Assembly: GCF_030272695.1 (NCBI RefSeq) | Contig: NZ_JARFYN010000017.1 | Coordinates: forward strand, 145,019 to 209,018 | DNA length: 64,000 bases | Source: Martinezella calliandrae | GTDB taxonomy: Bacteria > Pseudomonadota > Alphaproteobacteria > Rhizobiales > Rhizobiaceae | Direction: 5' to 3' | Shown: one piece after another, positions 55,944-63,709 of the stretch | How the letters are laid out: each line of letters begins with the position of its first letter | Position numbering within the stretch: the stretch's first letter is position 1 | The notes under the pieces: generated by a model | Databases searched by the model: none | The model's input: only the letters and a program-made list of their open reading frames with translations | Told to the model about the DNA's origin: nothing | Translations under genes and position numbers: made by a program

Positions 55944-56579
55944 TTATACAAAATCAAGCACATCGGCCACCGGACGGCGCGGCTTCTGCCGCCAGTTTCC
56001 GGGACGCTCCGCCCCTACCGACAGGAGCATGACCGGCACTTCGTCCTCGGCCAGTCCGAACTCGAGGTGTACAGCTTTGTCGTCGAAACCGATCATCGGC
56101 GTCGAGCCCAAGCCCCATGAGCGGGCCCCATAGATCATCGCCGCGGCGCCGAAGGTGGCGGTGCGTACGGCCTCGTCGCGCTGACGCTGCGGGTATTCCA
56201 TATACAAATCCCGCGCCGGGTTTTCCCATTCAGGCACCAACCGTTCCGGCATGATGCCCGCTTCCACCACCGGGGCCAGACGATCTGGAATTACGCTGGA
56301 ATCGGCCAACTGGCCGACGACGATAAAGGTAACCGCCGCATCGGTGATCGCCGGCTGACTCCAAGCGATCGGATGCAAGCGAGCCTTGGCTTCAGGCGAA
56401 CGCACGGCAATAAAGCGCCAGTTCTGCAGGTGGAAGGATGTCGGTGCAGTGGTGCCAATTCGCACCAGCTCGCGGATCTGGTCGTCGCTCAGGGTTGCGG
56501 CAGGGTCGTAATACTTGGTGGCCCTGCGGCTCAGGATCGTTTCGACGACGGGGTTGTTCACGGCGATTGCGTTGGTCAT
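55944..56579 (-). CDS. Nitroreductase-family flavoprotein, copy 2
   Basis: A 211-residue nitroreductase, paralogous to the gene at 51755. Shared cores include ETILSRRATKYYDPAATLSDDQIRELV and APTSFHLQNWRFIAVRSPEAKARL; the paralogues differ at about a quarter of positions. The ATG at 56579 has AGGAGCCACC upstream, the same leader as copy 1. The ORF continues upstream to 56783, but that part is the remnant of a quinone oxidoreductase in another frame. The protein should be a soluble flavoenzyme. Confidence 0.92.
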   Translation of the reverse strand: MTNAIAVNNPVVETILSRRATKYYDPAATLSDDQIRELVRIGTTAPTSFHLQNWRFIAVRSPEAKARLHPIAWSQPAITDAAVTFIVVGQLADSSVIPDRLAPVVEAGIMPERLVPEWENPARDLYMEYPQRQRDEAVRTATFGAAAMIYGARSWGLGSTPMIGFDDKAVHLEFGLAEDEVPVMLLSVGAERPGNWRQKPRRPVADVLDFV

Positions 56580-56587
56580 GGTGGCTC

Positions 56588-56776
56588 CTATGGGTGAAGC
56601 GATAGGTTGAGGTACAAGAGCGTTTTCGTTCTCTTTGCTTGAAATGCTGGGCGATGGCGCCCGTCCGACATCACATGCTGGGAGCCATGGGCAAGTTCCT
56701 GGATTGCCCGCGGCAGGGCTGATAGGACGTAGGCTGCCGATCCGGACGACTGATCCGTCACAAAGATTGCATTCAT
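56588..56776 (-). pseudogene. Quinone oxidoreductase 5' remnant
   Basis: The first codons, MNAIFVTDQSSGSAAYVLS, match MKAIVVTDQAAGTAGMTLL of the oxidoreductase at 50995, then similarity stops after about 20 codons. The upstream leader (56773-56808) and promoter are also conserved. The rest of the ORF leads into the nitroreductase ribosome binding site. It is a truncated copy. Confidence 0.7.
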
Positions 56777-56808
56777 CGTCCACCTGCCTGTGTGTGGTAG
56801 GTCTTCAT
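56773..56808 (-). CDS. 11-codon leader ORF, duplicate copy
   Basis: ATG at 56808 opens MKTYHTQAGGR and stops at TGA overlapping the next ATG (56776) as ATGA, just like the leader at 50992-51027. AAAGGAATTC lies upstream. Position, length and seven of eleven residues are shared between copies. Confidence 0.45.
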   Translation of the reverse strand: MKTYHTQAGGR

Positions 56809-57096
56809 CTTCCGAATTCCTTTGCAGACAAGCGAAAATAGGGCCGCCGAAACGCGATGGTCCAATGACCTTTGGCTATGGAATTGATGCCATCGACACG
56901 GCGGGCAAAAATCAACGATGCGGCGCGAGTTGAAACTATCGGCCGTTGGCGCAGCGGTGGCTCGCCGGTCATCGCTCAAGATCAAAGTGAGTGGAGAGGC
57001 AAAGGGACGAGGCTGGTGAAGTCATTTTTCACAACCGAGGGCCGAGGTTGCGGCCCACGCGATGACCAACAGATTTGCCACGACCAGCCGACGAGT

Positions 57097-57789
57097 TCAG
57101 ACGAGCGGGAAACGTTGGATCAACTGCGTCGAACGATGCCGCTTGACCAAGAGAGCCGCAGCTTCCTCTTCCAGCCGTCCATTCTGTTTGGCGAGTTCCT
57201 TCACGAACGTCTCGATGCCTTCAGGCAAAGTCGGTCCCGGCGACATGGAATCGACGGTGACGGCCGTACCTTTGGTCAATTCCGCGAGCCCCCGCGACAT
57301 GGCAAGCTGCGCGGTTTTGCTGGCAGCGTATTGAATCATCTCCGTCGGAATGTTCAAGTCGGCTTCCGACGAAACGAAAACGATACGGCCCCAATTGCGC
57401 TCGAGCATTCCCTTTAGGTAAGCGCGTGACAGACGCGCAGCTGACATCACGTTCGTATCGAAGAAGCGGGACCAGTCTTCATCGCTGGTGTCGAAGAAAT
57501 CATTCGGCTCGAATATCGTGGGGTTGTTGATCAGGATGTCGGCACTCGGCACCGCCTCAACCAGGTTCGCACGGTCCGATGCCGCCGACACGTCCGCGGC
57601 GACCCCGCTCACCTTGGCAAATGGCACACCTTTCGGGATCGACACGATCGCGGCGCCCACACCGGCTTCCGATCGACCGTTCACGACAACGGTCGCGCCG
57701 GTTCCCGCAAGCCCCTTGGCAATGGCAAGACCGATGCCGCTCGTGGAGCCGGTCACAATCGCGGTTTTGCCCGACAAATCGATTTTCAT
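57097..57789 (-). CDS. Short-chain dehydrogenase, C-terminally shortened
   Basis: A 230-residue SDR with TGSTSGIGLAIAKGLAGTGATV (10-31), NNPTIF near 87-92, and YAASKTAQLAMSRGLAELTKG with the YxxxK (YAASK) catalytic pair. The frame stops after STQLIQRFPLV, where relatives continue with VANLVVYVAS-type strands for about 35 more residues. Pieces of that tail (VANLLV, then VVKN) appear in the next frames just downstream. So a frameshift probably truncated it. The ATG at 57789 has GGAGC upstream. It starts the block that includes nitroreductase copy 2. Confidence 0.75.
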   Translation of the reverse strand: MKIDLSGKTAIVTGSTSGIGLAIAKGLAGTGATVVVNGRSEAGVGAAIVSIPKGVPFAKVSGVAADVSAASDRANLVEAVPSADILINNPTIFEPNDFFDTSDEDWSRFFDTNVMSAARLSRAYLKGMLERNWGRIVFVSSEADLNIPTEMIQYAASKTAQLAMSRGLAELTKGTAVTVDSMSPGPTLPEGIETFVKELAKQNGRLEEEAAALLVKRHRSTQLIQRFPLV

Positions 57790-57824
57790 CGGCTGCTCCT
57801 TCACTAGCATGTGGATCAGGAGCT

Positions 57825-58544
57825 TCATTTGTCGGATGCGCAAGCGTCCTCTGCCTGAGGTCCGGCAAGTTTACGAACTCTGTTGAGGATGTCGGATGGT
57901 TCTTGGCGGACCGTAAAATCGGGGTCGACGAATGCGCTTCTGACGATGCCGTCTTGATCGATCACGAAAGTCGCCGGGATCGGTAGCATCCATTCAGTCG
58001 ATCCGTGACGGTGCCCGAAGTCGTAACCCTGCCCGGAGTAGTGCGCTTTGGTTTTGTCAGGGACACGAAATAGGACGCCGTAAGAAATTGCCACGCCATG
58101 GTCGACGTCCGCGAGCATCGTCAGGTCGAGGTTCAACTGCCGTTTCAGCTGCCTCGGCAGATCACGGGTCTCGGGAGACACGACAACAAGGCTCGCCTTC
58201 AGACTTTCAAATTGGGCCTTGGCCGCTTGAAGAGCGCGAAGCTCAGCATTGCACCAGGGGCACCATCCGCCTCGATAGAAGCTAACCACGAGCGGCCCTT
58301 CGCCACGAAGCTGCTCGGACGAATGAAGTCGTCCATTTGCGTCAGGCAGAAGAAAATCTGGCGCCGTGTCGCCGACCTGCAACGCGCGTGACGCGATATC
58401 AGTGTCGCGAAGCCAATCGACAAGATAATGGTACGCCTTCCTGTCCGTGTCGTTGAGCCCCGCCAAAAGCTCGTTGCGCACCTGACTGAGCGTCTTGGTT
58501 ATATGATCGGACATCAATTCGACGGTCATCTGCACACCGGGCAT
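57825..58544 (-). CDS. Peroxiredoxin-like protein (AhpC/TSA), copy 1
   Basis: A 239-residue peroxiredoxin-like protein. VSFYRGGWCPWCNAELRALQ near residues 87-106 contains the CPWC pair, and GDTAPDFLLPDANGRLHSS opens the domain after an N-terminal helix region. An alternative start is 58529 or 58514. It sits between an SDR gene and a divergently organised LysR gene (58566-59504) that reads in the same direction from upstream. It presumably reduces hydroperoxides. A paralogue lies at 59686. Confidence 0.88.
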   Translation of the reverse strand: MPGVQMTVELMSDHITKTLSQVRNELLAGLNDTDRKAYHYLVDWLRDTDIASRALQVGDTAPDFLLPDANGRLHSSEQLRGEGPLVVSFYRGGWCPWCNAELRALQAAKAQFESLKASLVVVSPETRDLPRQLKRQLNLDLTMLADVDHGVAISYGVLFRVPDKTKAHYSGQGYDFGHRHGSTEWMLPIPATFVIDQDGIVRSAFVDPDFTVRQEPSDILNRVRKLAGPQAEDACASDK

Positions 58545-58565
58545 CTCAAAAAATAAGCAATATGG

Positions 58566-59504
58566 TCATGCGGACATGCCTGTCGCTTCGAGGTGGCTGT
58601 GACGCCCGGATTGGAGAGGCGATCCCGCATGAAGAGACCAGTCGTGCAAGCGCACAACCTTGATGAAGGCGTCCAGCGCCGGTGAATAGCGTCGGCCCTG
58701 CACGGCAAGAAGCCGGACCTCTCGCCATACCGGATCGCCCTCGATCGGAAGCGCCTTCAGGGTGGGTAACCGCGGCATATGCTCGGGAGCCAGCACTATT
58801 CCAAACCCCGCGGCCGCCAAATGCTGCAGGTGCAAGTCCCGGCAACTGCGGTGATTGTGACGCGGCGGCGCGTCGGGAAAGCAGCGGCGGAGAAATTTGG
58901 GCGCCACGTCACAATATGAGCGATCGAGAATATTGGCTTCACGTAGCGCGTCCATTCCGATCACTGGACGGTCCGCCAGTTCGTGCGATGGAGCGAGAAC
59001 GGCGACATAGCGCTCTTCGAACAGCGCCCAATCGTCGATCCGTTCCGGTCTATCGTAGAGATCACCAACCAGGGCGACATTGACCTCGCCCTCCAAAAGA
59101 AGCTCGACGAGGCGGCTTGGCGGCTCTTCCCGCAACTCAACATGCAGGCCGGGGACGATTTTGCGAATCTCGGCGATCGGCTCGACGACGAGCGAAGCCG
59201 AAATCGATGGGGCGAGACCGATCGTTAATGGCGCGACTTCCTTTTTTTGAAACTCGCGCGCGCGGCGTCGAACGGCCTCAGTCGAGGCAAGTGCGCGTTC
59301 GAGCATGGGCAGCACCGCTTTGCCCAGGTCGGTGAGGTGGGTGAGCTGACGTTCCCGGTAGATGAGTTCACCCCCGAGTTCCTGCTCCAGCTTTTGCACA
59401 CCCTTGGTCAGTGCCGGTTGCGTGACGTTGCACATCTCCGCAGCGCGCGTGAAGTTAAGCGTGCTTGCGACAGCTAGAAAGTACCGAACCTGGTGGAGTT
59501 CCAT
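58566..59504 (-). CDS. LysR-family transcriptional regulator
   Basis: A 312-residue LTTR. The HTH at residues 1-60 reads MELHQVRYFLAVASTLNFTRAA and VTQPALTKGVQKLEQELGG. The substrate-binding domain follows from about residue 90 (APSISASLVVEPIAEIRK), with a cysteine-containing stretch RSYCDVAPKFLRRCF and RSCRDLHLQH that could sense redox. It lies just upstream of peroxiredoxin-like copy 1 and downstream of copy 2, in the same direction. It is a plausible peroxide- or quinone-responsive regulator, by analogy to OxyR-like sensors. Confidence 0.92.
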   Translation of the reverse strand: MELHQVRYFLAVASTLNFTRAAEMCNVTQPALTKGVQKLEQELGGELIYRERQLTHLTDLGKAVLPMLERALASTEAVRRRAREFQKKEVAPLTIGLAPSISASLVVEPIAEIRKIVPGLHVELREEPPSRLVELLLEGEVNVALVGDLYDRPERIDDWALFEERYVAVLAPSHELADRPVIGMDALREANILDRSYCDVAPKFLRRCFPDAPPRHNHRSCRDLHLQHLAAAGFGIVLAPEHMPRLPTLKALPIEGDPVWREVRLLAVQGRRYSPALDAFIKVVRLHDWSLHAGSPLQSGRHSHLEATGMSA

Positions 59505-59685
59505 TGGTATTCACCGTCAACTATTTCCATCACGACCGAGCCCGTACAATGCCAAAGCAGCACTACGCGGGGCTCTATGTCCGAAAGCTACATTGCCACC
59601 GGCGACCGCGCGATGAAACCCGCGCAGGGCATCCCTGGACGGCTGGACACGCTTTATGGAATCCGAGGCGGGCCAATGTCGGAGG

Positions 59686-60336
59686 TCAGTGCATCATGTA
59701 TCTGAGGACAGGAATGACTTCGGTCGGGTCGCAACGTCGGGTATAGTCGGCGCTGATATCGGCGTATTCGACGATCCCTTCTGAACTTATGACGTACAGT
59801 GCCGGCATCGTTAAGGTCCAGCTCGGCTCGCCATTCACGGCGGCAAGGTCGAGACCAGATTCTAATTCAGAGGCGCGCAGCTCCCGTGACAGCTTCCAAC
59901 GCAGGCCGAACGCGTGAGCCACCTTCCCGCCGCTATCGACTAGGCTGCGGAACGATAAGCCATTCATCCCCTCGGTAGAGCGGCTCTCATGCGCAGACTG
60001 TTGGGAAACAGCGACGATCGACGCACGAAATGAGCGGACCTGCTTTGCGACTGCCTCGATCGCATGCAAGTCGAGGCTGCAATAGGGGCACCATCCGCCC
60101 CTGTAGAAGACAACGAGAGCTGGGCCGCCATTTCGAAGGTCGTAGGATGAAATCACGTTGCCGTCGGGATCAGGCAGGCGGAAAGCGGGAGCTTGATCAC
60201 CTGCGCGAACAGCTCTTTCGGCAATGCCCGAGGAGACCAGGTCGCTGATAGCTTGCTGGCGGACCCGCCAAATATGCGGGGGGGTGTTTTCACGATCCCT
60301 GTCCCTCAGCGCGTCGAGTTCGTCCTGGAGTCGCAT
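59686..60336 (-). CDS. Peroxiredoxin-like protein (AhpC/TSA), copy 2
   Basis: A 216-residue peroxiredoxin-like protein. VVFYRGGWCPYCSLDLHAIE contains the CPYC pair near residues 75-78, and AGDQAPAFRLPDPDGNVISS opens the domain. The ATG at 60336 has GAGGATAAC upstream and is preferred over 60375. It ends VIPVLRYMMH. It lies between two LysR genes, all on the same strand. It would detoxify hydroperoxides with a thioredoxin-like donor. Confidence 0.88.
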   Translation of the reverse strand: MRLQDELDALRDRDRENTPPHIWRVRQQAISDLVSSGIAERAVRAGDQAPAFRLPDPDGNVISSYDLRNGGPALVVFYRGGWCPYCSLDLHAIEAVAKQVRSFRASIVAVSQQSAHESRSTEGMNGLSFRSLVDSGGKVAHAFGLRWKLSRELRASELESGLDLAAVNGEPSWTLTMPALYVISSEGIVEYADISADYTRRCDPTEVIPVLRYMMH

Positions 60337-60492
60337 TTTGTTATCCTCACCATATCGGCGGGCTCTTACCGACACTAGGCGTGGCGGCTATATGATGGTA
60401 GTGCTGAAATATAAGTATGACATATTCCCGCACGACATGAGCGAGACTCCATCGCTCAGCGCTAACCTTTGTTTCGGCCCACTTCCACGGTC

Positions 60493-61413
60493 TTATCTCA
60501 GCTTTGCGAGGTCGTCGTCCAGCGACTTGCGCAGATGCGAAACAGCGAAATCAATGAAAAGCCGTATTTTCAATGGCAACAGCGCCTGCCGGGCGTAAAT
60601 GATATTGACCGGAGTCGGTTCGGGCTCGAAATCTTGGAGGATGAGAGACAGCTTCCCCTCGGAGACTGGCTTGACGACCTGATATGAGAGAACGTTCGTG
60701 ACGCCGATACCCGAAATGGCGGCGTCTATCGCTGCTTCCGCGGTGTTGATCTTCAGTCGGCACAAAGGACGGATGCCACGGCTCGGCTTACCGTCTCGAG
60801 GGTTGAAAATCCAGGTCGACCCCGAGGCGAGCGCTGTGTAGGTGACGCACATATGCTTGGCCAGATCGTCCAGCGTCTTTGGCGTTCCGTGCGCCGAAAA
60901 ATAAGCGGGACTCCCGCACACGACCCGGCGAATTTCACCAACCTTCGTCGCCACGAGGGTACTATCGGACAACATCCCCGTCCGAACCGCGAGATCGATG
61001 TGCTCATCGACGAGGTCAAGTGTATGATCTGAAAGCGTCAAATAGACACTTATCTCCGGAAATTCGGCCAGGAAGGCCGTCACTACCGGAACGACATAGA
61101 GCCGGCCGAAGACGATCGGCGCCGTGATCTTAAGACCGCCACGTGGAACGCTATGGTCTCCGGCGGCTTGAGATTCGGCTTCGTCGACCTCATCGAGAAT
61201 GCGTTTGCACGCGGCTAGATAGGAAGCCCCCGCCTCCGTCAGCGCAAGCTTTCGGGTCGAGCGAACCAGGAGTTGCGTATTGAGATGAACCTCAAGATCA
61301 GCGACCTTGCGGCTGACTGTCGGAAGAGGAACGTTCAGCTGGCGCCCGGCCGCCGAAAAACTTCCGGCTTCAACCGCAGCCACGAAATATTCCATTGCTT
61401 CCAAACGATCCAT
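60493..61413 (-). CDS. LysR-family transcriptional regulator
   Basis: A 306-residue LTTR of the CrgA-like group. The HTH is MEYFVAAVEAGSFSAAGRQLNVPLPTVSRKVADLE. The effector domain has LKITAPIVFGRLYVVPVV and HIDLAVRTGMLSDSTLVATKVGE. It lies between the OsmC gene and peroxiredoxin copy 2, on the same strand. The effector is unknown. Confidence 0.92.
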   Translation of the reverse strand: MDRLEAMEYFVAAVEAGSFSAAGRQLNVPLPTVSRKVADLEVHLNTQLLVRSTRKLALTEAGASYLAACKRILDEVDEAESQAAGDHSVPRGGLKITAPIVFGRLYVVPVVTAFLAEFPEISVYLTLSDHTLDLVDEHIDLAVRTGMLSDSTLVATKVGEIRRVVCGSPAYFSAHGTPKTLDDLAKHMCVTYTALASGSTWIFNPRDGKPSRGIRPLCRLKINTAEAAIDAAISGIGVTNVLSYQVVKPVSEGKLSLILQDFEPEPTPVNIIYARQALLPLKIRLFIDFAVSHLRKSLDDDLAKLR

Positions 61414-61578
61414 CTTCTCTCACTTTTCGCGAGGTTGGGGCGAGCAGTAGGCCCTCCTCGGTTCGGGCGGGTTGAGATTGCGAGCCATCCAGAGCTGCAG
61501 CTTGCATCAATCCTGAGGGCGCTGCGAGTATCGCGTTCTGCGGTAGCCCCGTGTCCTGATCAATCGCATGGGTGATGC

Positions 61579-62088
61579 TCAATCCGGATTGATATTCGGG
61601 ATCTCAAGTTCGGCCAGATCATCCACATATGTGGCCTGAGTCGTGGCGTTGTGGCCGGTGGTAGCGGTGTCCGGATAAGTGTGAATATCCGCACTTATGC
61701 CGAGAATTTCGCCGACCGGGCAGAGGTTTGCGGCATCCAGCAAGAATGCGCGCTGTTGCGCGTCGAGTTCCCCCTCCAGAAGGAGAGTGCGCTTGAACGC
61801 ATCTCTTTCGCCCTGGGCGCCGTGGTGGAAGCTGACGCCCACTTCCACCCTTTCCAACGGAAGTTTCCGGCGCCGAGCCTGAAACCGAACGGTCATAGCG
61901 GTGCATGCGGCGAGAGATGCGCTGAGAAGGTCGTAAGGATTGGGACCGGGAGAGATGTGTCCTGCTCCATCTGGACCGCCGATCGCAAACTTTGACGTAT
62001 CGACATGACCAACCAGTGCATCATGATTGGCGGGGTCGCTGCCGACGACAACTTCGCGGAGCTTGGTTGAGTTATCCAGTGCAATCAT
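61579..62088 (-). CDS. OsmC-family organic hydroperoxide-reductase-like protein
   Basis: A 169-residue OsmC-like protein. The first redox cysteine is in SASLAACTAMTVRFQARRR and the second in LLDAANLCPVGEIL, the pair used to reduce organic hydroperoxides in OsmC/Ohr. The ATG at 62088 has GGAAGGAAAG upstream. It follows the flavin reductase gene by 46 bases. It differs from classical Ohr in the C-terminal Asp/Asn-rich tail. The other redox genes here fit. Confidence 0.9.
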   Translation of the reverse strand: MIALDNSTKLREVVVGSDPANHDALVGHVDTSKFAIGGPDGAGHISPGPNPYDLLSASLAACTAMTVRFQARRRKLPLERVEVGVSFHHGAQGERDAFKRTLLLEGELDAQQRAFLLDAANLCPVGEILGISADIHTYPDTATTGHNATTQATYVDDLAELEIPNINPD

Positions 62089-62134
62089 GGAGCTTTCCTT
62101 CCGTTGTATCGAGCGGGTCATGAAAGCAGCATCG

Positions 62135-62881
62135 CTAACCGCCGTACCGTTCGGTCTTAATTACCGCGGCATCTAACCCCGCCATTAACGCGCCTTCAGC
62201 TGCGATTTCGACGAACGGGTTCGATCCGCAAATAAATACATGCGCGGGCATGTGATGGAGCCAGGCAATTACCTCGGCGACCATCGCGCTATCAATGCGT
62301 CGCGCAAAGTCGCAAGCGCGTACCGGCGCCTCGCGTGTAATCGCCAGCGCCAACTTGAACGTCGGGTCAGCCATCTCCAATGAGAGCAGCTCATCGGCGA
62401 ACAACACATCGCGCCGTGTCCGAGCTGACAGGAGCAGTGCTGTCGGCACGGTCTGCGCGAGGTCGCGGCGTTGCCGGATCATCGCCATCAGCGGCACGAC
62501 GCCGGACCCCGCCCCGATCAACAATACCGGTGCCGCCGGGCGTTCAGGCCACAGGAAGTGGCCGCCAAGCGGGCCACGCAGTTCGATTTCGTCGCCCACA
62601 GATGCAATGTCATGAAAAAACGGAGAGACTTCACCGTCCGGGAGGCGTTCGATGGCAAGTTCAATGACATTCGATGCACTCGGTGAGGAGGCGATCGAAT
62701 AACTCCGCATCGCCTCGTAGCCGTCTGGAGCCGTCAGCCGCACATCGACGTGTTGACCGGCGATATGTGAAAATGGCGCGCATGGCCGCAGGAAGAAGCT
62801 TTTGATGCTTGGCGTTTGCTTAATGATCTCAGCGATGACGCCTGTCTGCCAAGACACTGATCGCGCGCTACGCTCAGTCAT
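62135..62881 (-). CDS. Ferredoxin-reductase-type FAD/NAD(P) oxidoreductase
   Basis: A 248-residue flavin reductase of the FNR superfamily. RSYSIASSP binds FAD, LLIGAGSGVVPLMAM the pyridine nucleotide, and VFICGSNPFVEIA the C-terminal NAD part. No iron-sulfur domain is present. The ATG at 62881 overlaps the stop of the molybdopterin gene by eight bases, so it should serve as its electron partner. Sequence from an ORF start at 63067 overlaps that gene and is not used. Confidence 0.9.
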   Translation of the reverse strand: MTERSARSVSWQTGVIAEIIKQTPSIKSFFLRPCAPFSHIAGQHVDVRLTAPDGYEAMRSYSIASSPSASNVIELAIERLPDGEVSPFFHDIASVGDEIELRGPLGGHFLWPERPAAPVLLIGAGSGVVPLMAMIRQRRDLAQTVPTALLLSARTRRDVLFADELLSLEMADPTFKLALAITREAPVRACDFARRIDSAMVAEVIAWLHHMPAHVFICGSNPFVEIAAEGALMAGLDAAVIKTERYGG

Positions 62882-63479
62882 TGGTGTATCGCTGCTCGCG
62901 CCAAGGGTCGCCATAAATGTGATATCCGCGCAACTCCCAGAATCCGGCCTCGTCGCGTTCGGTAAATTGGAGCGCATTGACCCACTTGGCGGACTTCCAG
63001 AAGTAGAGGTGTGGGACGAGCAGTCGTGCCGGGCCGCCGTGGTCGCGCGGAAGTGGCTGCCCTTCATAATTCAGAGCAACCATGGCCTTCCCAGACGCCA
63101 GATCGGCAAGGGGAACATTTGTTGAGTAGCCGTCGTAGCAGTGTGCGAGTATGAAATCAGTCGGACGCTCAACCCCGGCATCAGCGAGGATGTCGTCGAT
63201 GATCACGCCTTCCCAGGCGGTGTTGAGTTTCGACCACGATGTGACGCAATGAATGTCCCTTATCATCTTGGTCCTCGGCAACGCGTTGAACTCATTCCAG
63301 TTCCAAACCTTAATGGGCCGCGGCCCAATCTTGAGCGTAAATTGCCAATCTGCTGTCTCAACGCGCGGGGTCGGCCCGGCCGTCAGAATAGGGAAATGCT
63401 CGACAAGGTGCTGGCCCGGCGGAATTCGATCCGACTGGTCTCCTGCTGAATTTCGGCCGGTAAAGCCTCTGGTCACCAT
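62874..63479 (-). CDS. Sulfite oxidase-like molybdopterin-dependent oxidoreductase
   Basis: A 201-residue molybdopterin domain protein of the short SUOX-like (YuiH/MsrP-like) group. The molybdenum cysteine is C78 in RDIHCVTSWSK; DWQFTLKIGPRP, GVIIDDILADAGV and LYFWKSAKWVNALQF are typical. It has no Tat signal, unlike MsrP, and should be cytoplasmic. It is translationally coupled to a flavin reductase and followed by OsmC. Its substrate is not known; sulfoxides or N-oxides are possibilities. Confidence 0.9.
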   Translation of the reverse strand: MVTRGFTGRNSAGDQSDRIPPGQHLVEHFPILTAGPTPRVETADWQFTLKIGPRPIKVWNWNEFNALPRTKMIRDIHCVTSWSKLNTAWEGVIIDDILADAGVERPTDFILAHCYDGYSTNVPLADLASGKAMVALNYEGQPLPRDHGGPARLLVPHLYFWKSAKWVNALQFTERDEAGFWELRGYHIYGDPWREQRYTND

Positions 63480-63709
63480 GGCGGGCTCCTTTGGGTTGCG
63501 GGCCTTATCGACAATCAGGTCCCGATCTTTCGAACGATTGGTCCACCGTCCTGGACAAACTACGGGGTTGGCAGTGGCGCAAAGTGAGACTTGGTATTCG
63601 TAGGAGATCTTAGCGCGGCATTTGCCAGCCAGTGCGTCTAATAATTAAGTTCGACGACCAATCGGGGTAAAGCTATCGTATCGATAACCGGTAGGAATGA
63701 TCGGTGAAA

